Assembly (NCBI RefSeq): GCF_900116225.1
Contig: NZ_FOZZ01000013.1
Coordinates: 1 to 64,000 of the forward strand
Reading direction: 5' to 3'
Source: Sphingobacterium wenxiniae
GTDB taxonomy: Bacteria > Bacteroidota > Bacteroidia > Sphingobacteriales > Sphingobacteriaceae
DNA length: 64,000 nucleotides
In this document: positions 8,843 to 16,484 of the stretch, piece by piece
Numbering within the stretch: position 1 is the stretch's first letter
Layout of the letters: each line of letters opens with the position of its first letter
Program-made: the position numbers and the translations under genes
The notes under the pieces: generated by a model
The model's input: only the letters and a program-made list of their open reading frames with translations
Told to the model about the DNA's origin: nothing
Databases searched by the model: none

Positions 8843-10243
8843 ATGAATACGCTGACATTAGTCTGGAAGAACATTACACAACAGCTTGGCTCTGCACTAT
8901 TAAGCATCCTGCTAACTGCATTTGGGGTAGCTATTCTATGTATTATCTATATCACCGGCGATACATTTGAAAAGCAATTGACCAATAACACCAAAAACAT
9001 AGATTTGGTTGTCGGTGCAAAAGGAAGTCCTTTACAACTTATTTTAAGCTCTTTATACCATGTGGATAACCCTACAGGGAATATTTCTTTGACCAAAGCA
9101 CGTCAACTTGCAGAGAACCCATTTGTGGAACTTGCTGTACCTATATCTTTAGGTGATAATTTCAAGGGACATCGTTTAATTGGAACAGAAGACACCTACC
9201 TACAACTATACGATTTAAAGATAGCTGAAGGGGCAATCTGGCAGCAAGCTTTCGAAGCCGTCATTGGTAGCGAAGTAGCCCGCAAACGAGGATTAAAGCT
9301 AAATGATAAATTTCATACGGCACATGGCCTATCAGAAGATGGGCATGTACATGATGAACATCCTTTCAAAGTTGTTGGTATTCTGGAAGCCTCCGGTTCA
9401 GTCGTTGACAACCTTATACTCTGTAACTTGGAAAGTGTTTGGGATGTACATGGCATAACACATGGCGACGATCATGACCACGACCATGATCATCAGCACG
9501 ACCACGCACATCAACATGATGAACACGACCATAATCATGCGCATCAACACGAAGAGCATGATCATACACACGAAGACCACACACACGATCATCATACACA
9601 TGGCGCAGAAAAGTCCGATACGATGACAGAAGAAATAGTGTCAGAACCTCCCCGAGAGTTTTTTGTAAAAAGCATAGCTTCAGACATGTTGGAAGACCGT
9701 GGCGAAGAAGTAACAGCTTTACTAGTAAAATACAGCTCCCCTGCCGCCATGGGCGTACTTCCTCGTTTGGTCAATGAATCCACTGATATGCAATCAGCAT
9801 CGCCGGCTATTGAGAGCACACGACTGTTCTCCTTATTGGGGGTAGGGTTAGATTCATTAACCGTATTGGCGTATGTTATTATGATTATCGCGGGTCTTAG
9901 CGTGTTCATCAGCCTATATAACGCCCTGAAAGAACGTAAATATGATCTGGCAGTAATGCGCTCTATGGGTGCTTCACAGACTAAACTTTTCAGCCTGGTA
10001 TTAGTCGAAGGGTTAGTGATTACGGCAATTGGTGGAATCCTAGGACTACTGTTCGGTCATTTCGCTTTGTATTTCATCAATCAACACACCAGTGAAAGTG
10101 CAGATTTTATTCAGGCATTTGCGCTAAACAGTAAAGAAATTTGGATAGTTTTGATGGCCTGCTTTATCGGGTTATTAGCGGCAGTTATTCCGGCTATCAA
10201 AGCTTACAGGACATCCATATCAACAATATTATCAGAAAAGTGA
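8843..10243 (+). CDS. FtsX-fold ABC permease with histidine-rich metal-binding insert
   Basis: A 466-residue permease of the MacB/FtsX type: one membrane segment near residues 18-38, a large periplasmic domain, then three segments in the C-terminal 140 residues (around LTVLAYVIMIIAGLSVFISL, LVLVEGLVITAIGGILGLL and IWIVLMACFIGLLAAVIPAI). The periplasmic domain contains a low-complexity insert, residues 203-253, with 23 histidines alternating with Asp and Glu. Such runs bind Zn2+ or related ions. The protein follows its ATPase by 3 bp and precedes a DUF3299 gene. It probably moves or releases a substrate in response to, or bound to, metal; the substrate is not known. Confidence 0.85.
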   Translation: MNTLTLVWKNITQQLGSALLSILLTAFGVAILCIIYITGDTFEKQLTNNTKNIDLVVGAKGSPLQLILSSLYHVDNPTGNISLTKARQLAENPFVELAVPISLGDNFKGHRLIGTEDTYLQLYDLKIAEGAIWQQAFEAVIGSEVARKRGLKLNDKFHTAHGLSEDGHVHDEHPFKVVGILEASGSVVDNLILCNLESVWDVHGITHGDDHDHDHDHQHDHAHQHDEHDHNHAHQHEEHDHTHEDHTHDHHTHGAEKSDTMTEEIVSEPPREFFVKSIASDMLEDRGEEVTALLVKYSSPAAMGVLPRLVNESTDMQSASPAIESTRLFSLLGVGLDSLTVLAYVIMIIAGLSVFISLYNALKERKYDLAVMRSMGASQTKLFSLVLVEGLVITAIGGILGLLFGHFALYFINQHTSESADFIQAFALNSKEIWIVLMACFIGLLAAVIPAIKAYRTSISTILSEK

Positions 10244-10314
10244 TGAAATAAGATGATGAAGTTATAGGAGGTTATGGAAGTGGAGAAGGAATTTAAATAA
10301 AAAAGAAAAAACGC

Positions 10315-10800
10315 ATGAAAAATATCATTATAGCAGCATTTATCAGCTTATTATCTATTGGCTTTGCAAAGGCACAAATCGGTCAATTTCCCGAGATGAA
10401 TGTTCCGGACCATACCCCCATGATGAACAGCACCTGGGAAGCTATTGATAAAATGATGTACAAGGTTACACAAGAAGGAAACAAGAAAGTTTACACCCCT
10501 ACCTATCCACCTGTCTTGAAAGCACTGGAAAATAAAATAGTAGATTTACCAGGGTATTTGGTTCCTTTAAATTCAGGGCGCAACCACAGCACTTTTATGC
10601 TCTCTGTACTACCTATCATGCAATGTATGTTCTGTGGGACAAATGGCATCCCACCAATGGTTGAAATCTTTATGAAAGACGGCACCTCGGTAAAATTCAC
10701 GGAAGAGCCTATCAAAGTAAAAGGAAAGATGAAGTTCAATCCGGAACCGCTAAAAGGAAATGCCGAGATTCAGATTATTGACGCTGTATTGATTAAGTAG
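10315..10800 (+). CDS. Exported DUF3299 protein
   Basis: A 161-residue protein with signal peptide (MKNIIIAAFISLLSIGFAKAQ). The DUF3299 pattern is seen in LPGYLVPLNSGRNHSTFMLSVLPIMQCMFCGTN region, including a conserved CxxC (QCMFCG) that could bind metal or be redox active, and PPMVEIFMKDG. It is the third gene of the ABC operon, 71 bp after the permease. Homologues sit next to LolD/FtsX-like transporters in zinc-responsive operons of proteobacteria. The stop codon TAG lies inside a dispersed palindromic repeat that begins at 10797. Confidence 0.75.
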   Translation: MKNIIIAAFISLLSIGFAKAQIGQFPEMNVPDHTPMMNSTWEAIDKMMYKVTQEGNKKVYTPTYPPVLKALENKIVDLPGYLVPLNSGRNHSTFMLSVLPIMQCMFCGTNGIPPMVEIFMKDGTSVKFTEEPIKVKGKMKFNPEPLKGNAEIQIIDAVLIK

Positions 10801-10824
10801 AGACGTAGCATGCTACATCTCTAC
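10797..10824. repeat. Palindromic repeat with GTAGAGACGTAGC core
   Basis: GTAGAGACGTAGCA / TGCTACATCTCTAC is a near-perfect 28-bp palindrome (one mismatched pair). A related, less perfect copy lies at 42894-42925 after etfA. It overlaps the stop codon of the DUF3299 gene and may act as its terminator hairpin. Confidence 0.7.
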
Positions 10825-10828
10825 CAAG

Positions 10829-10919
10829 CTAATGTCATACTGAGCCTGTCGAAGTATCGGCATTAGTAGCTGTATACGGACGTTTAATTGTCGCTCTTCG
10901 ACAAGCTCAGAGTGACAAG
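10829..10919. repeat. Inverted-repeat element with CTTCGACAAGCTCAG arms
   Basis: The left arm (TACTGAGCCTGTCGAAG at about 10836-10852) and the right arm (CTTCGACAAGCTCAGAGTGACA at about 10897-10918) are imperfect inverted copies around a 45-bp centre. One arm of the same type (CCTTCGACTTCGCTCAGG) is found inside the end of pncB at 27258-27282. Confidence 0.65.
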
Positions 10920-10956
10920 ATACCTCGTTACAAACGAGCAGGGTCTAAAAGCTCAC

Positions 10957-11081
10957 CGTCATTGCGAGGAGGAGGAACGACGACAAAACAATCTAAAATC
11001 ATACAGGTATTAACAACCTTATTATACGACAAGCTATACATTTTTTTAAGATTGCTTCGTCCTATCGTCCTCGCAATGACG
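10957..11081. repeat. Dispersed CGTCATTGCG palindromic repeat, copy 1
   Basis: Left outer arm CGTCATTGCG at 10957-10966 and right outer arm CGCAATGACG at 11072-11081; the right arm also has the inner block AGATTGCTTCG at 11049-11059, while the left inner block is degenerate (AACAATCT). Same family as 14957-15032, 21052-21128 and the split copy around the GIY-YIG gene at 32052-32444. It lies downstream of both rsmE (minus) and the DUF3299 gene (plus). Confidence 0.75.
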
Positions 11082-11114
11082 CAAGGCTTGTTATATTTTT
11101 AGCAAAACTCAAGT

Positions 11115-11828
11115 TTACCGATTCAGCAAAGAGACTTCCACACAGCTCATCAAAGCCGCTGTTTCTGTACGAAGCCGACTATCTCCCAATGAGATTGGTT
11201 GGTAGCCAAGAGCCAAGGCCTCCGCTATTTCTTTCTCTGAAAAGTCACCTTCTGGACCTATTAGAATAAGGTATTTGCCCTGAGGTTTGAAAGCTTGCGC
11301 CAGATAATTCTTTTCTGTATCTACACAATGAGCTATAGCTTTATCAATAGCGACAGCCTCCTGTTCCTTAAAAAATTGTGTCAATGAAATAGCAGGATTT
11401 ACTTTCGGTAAGTAAGCTTTCAAAGATTGCTTCATCGCTGCGATAGCAATCTTGTTCAGACGCTCAACCTTCACTTCTTTCCTCTCGGAGTGCTCAGAAA
11501 TAATCGGTGTGATTTCTTGCAGACCAATCTCCGTTGCTTTCTCCAAAAACCATTCTATACGGTCAATATTCTTGGTTGGCGCGACAGCAATATGCAAATA
11601 ATAGGGTGATTTTTGATAACCTTCTACCACCCGCAGAATCTGTAAAGTAGTCCGTTTCGGATGTGGGTCAATGATTTCAGCTTCATACCGCCCGCCTATA
11701 CCATCAATCAATATCACCGCACTCCCTATCCCCAAGCGTAAAACGCGCACAGCATGTTTACTTTCCTCCTCGGGAAGGATAAACTGCTTATGTGCAGGAT
11801 TTATATCTGGCGTGTAGAATAAGTGCAT
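11115..11828 (-). CDS. rsmE: 16S rRNA (uracil(1498)-N(3))-methyltransferase
   Basis: A 237-residue SPOUT-class methyltransferase that methylates U1498 of 16S rRNA. The N-terminal PUA-like domain (residues 1-70, HAVRVLRLGIGSAVILIDGIG) is followed by the knot domain with the diagnostic ATEIGLQEITPIISEHSER, IGPEGDFSEKE and LGDSRLRTETAA motifs that bind S-adenosylmethionine. The length is normal. It is preceded by a 130-bp gap to the next minus-strand gene that contains degenerate repeat-like sequence. Confidence 0.93.
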   Translation of the reverse strand: MHLFYTPDINPAHKQFILPEEESKHAVRVLRLGIGSAVILIDGIGGRYEAEIIDPHPKRTTLQILRVVEGYQKSPYYLHIAVAPTKNIDRIEWFLEKATEIGLQEITPIISEHSERKEVKVERLNKIAIAAMKQSLKAYLPKVNPAISLTQFFKEQEAVAIDKAIAHCVDTEKNYLAQAFKPQGKYLILIGPEGDFSEKEIAEALALGYQPISLGDSRLRTETAALMSCVEVSLLNR

Positions 11829-11960
11829 AATTGAGTAATGGGTATTGCGTAGTGAGTAGTGAGATTATTTACCAACAATTGTAAACTTGTGTTATACTAT
11901 TTCATTTACTGATTACAGACCACTAAACTTATAACTGACCACTGACCACTTACAACTAAA

Positions 11961-13277
11961 TTAATCCTCGTCTTCATCATCATGGGCAGTTTCCACCAGA
12001 TCAAGCTTCACAAATTCAATATTCTGTTGCGTTTTTTTGATAATGGTACAGTTGTAGCCCTCAATCTCCATCGTTTCGCCTACGTCCGGTATCTTCTCAA
12101 AATAATGGCTGACCAACCCTGCTATCGTATCGTAATCTGAACTTTCTGGAAGCTCCAATGGCAAATAACTATTGGCATCATGTACACTGGAACCCGCGTC
12201 AACCATATATTCCGTTTCGGAAATACGCTCAACCATCGGTGTTTCTTCATCATACTCATCCTGAATTTCACCAACCAATTCCTCGACGATATCTTCCAAA
12301 GTCACCATACCTGCTGTACCGCCGAATTCATCCAGTACAATAGCCATTTGGATACGTTTTAACTGAAATTCCGTCAACAAATCATTGATTTTCTTGGTTT
12401 CCGGGATAAAATAAGGCTTACGCATAATATCTTTCAATACAACGTCTTTGCCTTTAACCAAAATAGGTAAAATATCCTTCGTATGTACGATACCAACAAT
12501 CTGGTCAATATTTTCTTCGTAAATAGGAATACGGGAATATCCTTCCTCCGTCACCGTCTGTATAAATTCGTCTCCAGACTCGTCAATTTCCACACCAACA
12601 ATTTTGGTACGTGGCACCATGATATTTTTCACAATGCGCTCATTAAAGTCAAACACATTCTTAATCAACTCATGTTCCGAGGTGTTCAACGCACCACTTT
12701 CCTTACCTTTTTCCAAAAGATACTGCAACTCCTCAGAAGAGTGCGACGCTTCACTTGGATGTGGCTGTATACCGATTAAACGCAACAAGAAATTAGCAAA
12801 TCCGTTCAACACCCAGATAAAAGGAATGAAAATGTAGTAGAAAATACGCAGCGGAATCGCCAGACGCATAGTCGTTGCTACAGGTTTCTGTATCGCAATG
12901 GATTTAGGCGCTAACTCCCCCAAAACCACATGGAGAATGGTAATAATGGCAAACGCCAATACATGACCTCCGGTACGTGCCCAACCGGTAGAAATATCAA
13001 GTCCAAGAAAGGAGAAGAAATTCCCAACAATTTCGGTCATGACCCGTTCACCAACCCATCCCAAAGCAAGAGAAGCCAATGTGATACCCAGCTGTGTAGC
13101 AGCTAGGTATCCATCTAAATTCTCTGTTATATTTTTGGCTATTTTCGCAGCATTGCTACCTGATTTAGCCTGTAGTTCGATTTGTGAGGCGCGAACTTTA
13201 ACTATGGCAAATTCTGCCGCCACAAAAAAACCATTGGCTAACACCAATAAAATAGTCCAAAAAACATCGAGGCCCAT
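11961..13277 (-). CDS. CNNM/CBS-domain membrane protein (hemolysin/CorC family)
   Basis: A 438-residue protein: DUF21/CNNM transmembrane domain at residues 1-200 (WTILLVLANGFFVAAEFAIVKVR; LGITLASLALGWVGE), two CBS domains about 215-340 (IVKNIMVPRTKIVGVE; MRKPYFIPETKKINDLLTEF), and a C-terminal CorC_HlyC domain about 350-430. Homologues are linked to Mg2+/Co2+ efflux and are often misnamed hemolysins. The end is very acidic (ETAHDDEDED). It is the last gene of a minus-strand cluster with ppa, DedA and HIT genes; the gap to ppa is 8 bp, which suggests one transcript. Confidence 0.88.
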   Translation of the reverse strand: MGLDVFWTILLVLANGFFVAAEFAIVKVRASQIELQAKSGSNAAKIAKNITENLDGYLAATQLGITLASLALGWVGERVMTEIVGNFFSFLGLDISTGWARTGGHVLAFAIITILHVVLGELAPKSIAIQKPVATTMRLAIPLRIFYYIFIPFIWVLNGFANFLLRLIGIQPHPSEASHSSEELQYLLEKGKESGALNTSEHELIKNVFDFNERIVKNIMVPRTKIVGVEIDESGDEFIQTVTEEGYSRIPIYEENIDQIVGIVHTKDILPILVKGKDVVLKDIMRKPYFIPETKKINDLLTEFQLKRIQMAIVLDEFGGTAGMVTLEDIVEELVGEIQDEYDEETPMVERISETEYMVDAGSSVHDANSYLPLELPESSDYDTIAGLVSHYFEKIPDVGETMEIEGYNCTIIKKTQQNIEFVKLDLVETAHDDEDED

Positions 13278-13285
13278 TTAATATT

Positions 13286-13828
13286 TTATTTGTTTCTAAT
13301 TTCGTTGTTATACAGTTCGATGCTTTCCAGCAGAATCTGTTGTGCCTTTTCGCGTCCATGAATACCATCCACCACGACAGACTTTTTCTCTAACGCTTTA
13401 TAGCTTTCGAAAAACTGAACAATTTCCTTCATCACGTGAGGTGCCAATTGCTCAATATCACTGATATAGTTATAAATTGGGTCGTTCTTCGCCACAGCAA
13501 TGATTTTATCATCCTGCTCTCCGCCGTCAACCATATTCATCACGCCGATAACTTTAGCTTCTACCAAAGTCAACGGAAGAATATCTACCGAGCAAATAAC
13601 CAAAATATCCAATGGGTCTTTATCATCACAATACGTTTGTGGGATAAAACCATAATTGGCTGGATACACAACGGAAGAACTCAATACACGATCCAAAAGC
13701 AAAAGCCCTGTTTCTTTATCCAGCTCATATTTTCCTTTGGAACCGTTCGTGATTTCAATAATAGCATTTACAGAATTTGGCACATCACTACCCGGAGATA
13801 TTTGATGCCAAGGGTGTTGTTTACTCAT
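13286..13828 (-). CDS. ppa: Inorganic pyrophosphatase
   Basis: A 180-residue family I soluble pyrophosphatase, hydrolysing PPi to phosphate and so pulling biosynthetic reactions forward. The active-site signature is visible as YPANYGFIPQTYCDDKDPLDILV, with metal-binding Asp residues, and IEITNGSKGKYELDKETGLL provides the conserved Glu/Lys. The length is typical. It lies 8 bp from both the CNNM/CBS gene downstream and the DedA gene upstream, in a tight minus-strand cluster. Confidence 0.93.
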   Translation of the reverse strand: MSKQHPWHQISPGSDVPNSVNAIIEITNGSKGKYELDKETGLLLLDRVLSSSVVYPANYGFIPQTYCDDKDPLDILVICSVDILPLTLVEAKVIGVMNMVDGGEQDDKIIAVAKNDPIYNYISDIEQLAPHVMKEIVQFFESYKALEKKSVVVDGIHGREKAQQILLESIELYNNEIRNK

Positions 13829-13836
13829 TAATTTTT

Positions 13837-14481
13837 TTACTGTTTATTTTGTTTTCTGTTTTTTAACCAACGTCTGAACAATGCTATAGCAATCGGTGAA
13901 AATGCAATAACTATCAGCGCCACAATAATATACTCTACATAATCAATTATACCGGGAAACTTCACACCTAAGAAGTAACCTGTCAACGTCAGAAGCGATA
14001 CCCAAAGGAACGCACCAAAGACGTTATAAATGACAAATTTCTTGAAGTCAAGTTTTACCACACCGGCAAATATGGGTGCAAATGTACGAATAATCGGAAC
14101 AAACCGACCTATGATAAGTGCCGTTCCTCCGTATTTTTGATAGAACTCCTCCGCCATGATGACGTATTTACGCTTAAAAAGCACGGAATCCTTTCGTTTG
14201 AAAAGCACCGGCCCCGTTCGATAACCGAACCAATAACCCGTAAAATTGCCCAATATTCCTGCTCCGAGAATACCAAAATACATCGTGGTAATATCAACAT
14301 CAATTTTGCCCAAAGCACAAAAAAGCCCCGCCAAAAACAAGAGATAGTCTCCCGGCAGAAAAAAGCCGAAAAACAGTCCGGTTTCAGCAAAGACAATCAG
14401 CACAACAATATAAAAGCCTCCGTGACTCAGCAGATATTCCGGGTCAAGCAATTGTTGGAACGAATGCCAAAGATCCTGCAT
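13837..14481 (-). CDS. DedA family membrane protein
   Basis: A 214-residue integral membrane protein. The family motif is clear: FxETGLFFGFFLPGDYLLFLAG near residues 28-52 and GRFVPIIRTFAPIFAGVVKLDFKKF near 123-150, which hold the conserved Arg and Pro of the VTT/SNARE-associated domain. DedA proteins are proposed lipid (undecaprenyl-phosphate or phospholipid) translocases. The C-terminus is strongly basic (RRWLKNRKQNKQ). It is 2 bp from the HIT gene and 8 bp from ppa. Confidence 0.9.
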   Translation of the reverse strand: MQDLWHSFQQLLDPEYLLSHGGFYIVVLIVFAETGLFFGFFLPGDYLLFLAGLFCALGKIDVDITTMYFGILGAGILGNFTGYWFGYRTGPVLFKRKDSVLFKRKYVIMAEEFYQKYGGTALIIGRFVPIIRTFAPIFAGVVKLDFKKFVIYNVFGAFLWVSLLTLTGYFLGVKFPGIIDYVEYIIVALIVIAFSPIAIALFRRWLKNRKQNKQ

Positions 14482-14483
14482 AA

Positions 14484-14900
14484 TTATTTAGTCGAGTTAG
14501 TCACTTCCGAAATAGCATGACGGATATCTTCAGCTATTTGGCTCATTTCATCATCCGATAAGGTCAATTTTGGCAAAGCAAAATTCATGTCCGCAACAGA
14601 ATTCAATGGAATAAGATGGATGTGTGCATGCGCAACCTCCAAACCAACTACCGCTATCCCCACTTTACGACAAGGGAAAACGCTCTTTATACCTTGGGCT
14701 ACAATCTTAGCAAACACCCACATGCCCATATACTCATCATCTTGAATATCGAATATATAATCGGTTTCTTTCTTTGGGATAACCAATACATGACCTCTGG
14801 TCAACGGATTTACATCCAAAAACGCCAGATAATCATTGCTCTCTGCTACCTTATAAGCCGGAATCTCACCCGCAACAATTTTTGAGAATATTGTCGACAT
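14484..14900 (-). CDS. HIT family nucleotide-binding protein
   Basis: A 138-residue histidine-triad protein. The catalytic HxHxH motif is AHAHIHLIP near residue 113; the FLDVNPLTRGHVLVIPK segment near residues 28-45 is typical of the HinT/Fhit-like branch. Such enzymes cleave AMP-lysine or other nucleoside phosphoramidates. It is the first gene of the HIT-DedA-ppa-CNNM cluster. Upstream lies a dispersed palindrome (14957-15032) and the terminator of greA. Confidence 0.88.
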   Translation of the reverse strand: MSTIFSKIVAGEIPAYKVAESNDYLAFLDVNPLTRGHVLVIPKKETDYIFDIQDDEYMGMWVFAKIVAQGIKSVFPCRKVGIAVVGLEVAHAHIHLIPLNSVADMNFALPKLTLSDDEMSQIAEDIRHAISEVTNSTK

Positions 14901-14956
14901 ATTATATTTCTTTTATTTAGAGCACATGTCAAAACTGAATAAATCAACAAAAAACG

Positions 14957-15032
14957 CGTCATTGCGAGGAAGTATAACGAAGCAATCTGCGTTTTTGATG
15001 TCATCAGATTGCTTAGTTTCCTCGCAATGACG
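14957..15032. repeat. Dispersed CGTCATTGCG palindromic repeat, copy 2
   Basis: Left arm 14957-14989 (CGTCATTGCGAGGAAG ... GAAGCAATCTG), right arm 15005-15032 (CAGATTGCTTAG ... CTCGCAATGACG), loop of 15 bp. It is the most compact copy and lies between the greA terminator and the HIT gene. Confidence 0.85.
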
Positions 15033-15084
15033 ATGACATTTTTGGCCATGTACTAAATTCTTTTGTAACAAAATCTCACAAATA

Positions 15085-15117
15085 TAAAAAAACGGTTGCA
15101 ACTTTGTGCAACCGTTT
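15085..15117 (-). terminator. Terminator downstream of greA
   Basis: On the minus strand, AAACGGTTGCA and TGCAACCGTTT form an 11-bp stem with a 6-base loop, followed by a run of T. A second hairpin (ATGTGCGGT/ACCGCACAT, 15138-15164) lies between it and the greA stop codon. Confidence 0.85.
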
Positions 15118-15179
15118 CTAATTATATCGTTGAAATCATGTGCGGTTATGGCAACACCGCACATAACCAACCTGAAAAT

Positions 15180-15653
15180 CTAACGTGAAATCTCTAAGAC
15201 TTCAAACTCTATAACTCCAGCAGGAGCTTCTACCTGTACAGTATCTCCTACCTTCTTACCTAAAAGCCCTTGCGCAATAGGTGACTTAACTGAGATTTTC
15301 CCTGCCTTTAAATCAGCCTCTGTCTCAGAAACCAATTGGTAAGTCATTACTGCGTTGTTCTTTTTGTTTTTGATTTTGACAATGGATAAAGCCAACACTT
15401 TAGATGTATCTAGATTAGACTCATCAATCAAGCGCGCACTGGCCAATACCTGCTCCAGCTTAGCTATCTTAGTTTCATGAAGCCCTTGCGCTTCTTTGGC
15501 TGCATCATATTCTGCATTTTCAGACAGGTCTCCTTTGTCTCGTGCTTCCGCAATGGCTTTCGCAATATTAGCTCTCCCTTCGGTTTTCAGATATTGCAAT
15601 TCCATTTTCAGCTTGTCCAGCCCTTCTTGTGTGTAATACGTAATTTCTGCCAT
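15180..15653 (-). CDS. greA: Transcription elongation factor GreA
   Basis: A 157-residue protein with the N-terminal coiled coil (residues 5-75, including GDLSENAEYDAAKEAQ at the tip, where acidic residues stimulate RNA cleavage) and the C-terminal FKBP-like domain (SPIAQGLLGKKVGDTVQVEAPAG). It rescues backtracked RNA polymerase. The length is typical. It is monocistronic, with its own terminator at 15085-15117. Confidence 0.95.
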   Translation of the reverse strand: MAEITYYTQEGLDKLKMELQYLKTEGRANIAKAIAEARDKGDLSENAEYDAAKEAQGLHETKIAKLEQVLASARLIDESNLDTSKVLALSIVKIKNKKNNAVMTYQLVSETEADLKAGKISVKSPIAQGLLGKKVGDTVQVEAPAGVIEFEVLEISR

Positions 15654-15689
15654 ATTTTACCTCATTATTTTATTTGCAAAAAATTCAAA

Positions 15690-15734
15690 AAAAAGACAAG
15701 ACCATACCGCCCCTCTTCAGGACAACATGGTCTT
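15690..15734 (-). terminator. Terminator of the two-component operon
   Basis: On the minus strand, CAAGACCAT (15698-15706) and ATGGTCTTG (15726-15734) form the stem, followed by a T-rich run. A smaller hairpin (CTTGATTG/CAATCAAG, 15739-15763) precedes it. Confidence 0.7.
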
Positions 15735-15779
15735 GCTCCTTGATTGCTAAATTAACAATCAAGTTTGATATAAACAAAT

Positions 15780-16484
15780 TTATTCTTCTTCTTTTGTATC
15801 GATAAATTTATACCCTAATCCTCTTACCGTTTGTAGATAATGGGGTTTATCCGGATTAGTCTCAATTTTTTTCCGTAGGCGGACGACGTGCATATCCAAG
15901 GTACGTGTATTTACATTGGAGCTGTAACCCCAAACCACTTCCATCAGTTCCTCACGCGTAATCTCTTTACCTACATTTTGCAAGAAATAAAGAAGAATCC
16001 TATTTTCCAGAATCGTCAACTCGATTTTTTTACCATCACGTACCAAAGAATGGATATTTGGATGGTGTTCCGTATCACCAAATGTATAGATGTCACTATT
16101 CTTAGGCAAGAAGAAACGCACTTTATTCTCAATCATCGCCACCAACACATCCATATTAAAAGGTTTGGTGATATAATCAGTTACGCCATAACTGTACGCA
16201 TCGATTTTGTCCACATCCTGTGACTTAGCTGTCATCATGATAATGATATTTTCAAAACCTTGTTTACGCACAGCTTCACATACTTCAATACCTTCTTTTC
16301 CCGGAAGCATCCAGTCCAACAGGACCACTGCAGGCTTCTGATCCATAATAAGCTGCTCAGCTTCTAGACCATTTGCCGATTGAATGACATTATAGCCTTC
16401 GGTCATCAAACGATGTACAACCAAAAACCGGAGGTTTTCATCGTCCTCAACAACTGCAATTGTAATATCTTTACTCATACTCAT
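15780..16484 (-). CDS. OmpR-family response regulator (RprY-like)
   Basis: A 234-residue regulator. Receiver domain residues 6-125 with the acidic pocket VVEDDE, phospho-acceptor Asp57 (VVLLDWMLPG) and the Lys of ITKPFNMDVL; winged-helix DNA-binding domain about 135-232 (ENRILLYFLQN ... YSSNVNTRTLDMHVVRLRKKIE). The sequence resembles Bacteroides RprY. It overlaps the kinase gene by 4 bp (ATGA), so the two are translationally coupled. It is the last gene of an operon that starts with an S9-peptidase-like lipoprotein. Confidence 0.9.
   Translation of the reverse strand: MSMSKDITIAVVEDDENLRFLVVHRLMTEGYNVIQSANGLEAEQLIMDQKPAVVLLDWMLPGKEGIEVCEAVRKQGFENIIIMMTAKSQDVDKIDAYSYGVTDYITKPFNMDVLVAMIENKVRFFLPKNSDIYTFGDTEHHPNIHSLVRDGKKIELTILENRILLYFLQNVGKEITREELMEVVWGYSSNVNTRTLDMHVVRLRKKIETNPDKPHYLQTVRGLGYKFIDTKEEE

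Noticed and set aside
9398-9909. Long minus-strand frames opposite the histidine-rich permease loop
   Set aside because: They arise from the GAT/CAC-rich repeat codons on the plus strand; no family features or starts.
11829-11960. Short gene between rsmE and the CNNM/CBS gene
   Set aside because: Only degenerate repeats (GGTATTGCGTAGTGAG, GACCACTGACCACT) and no credible frame.
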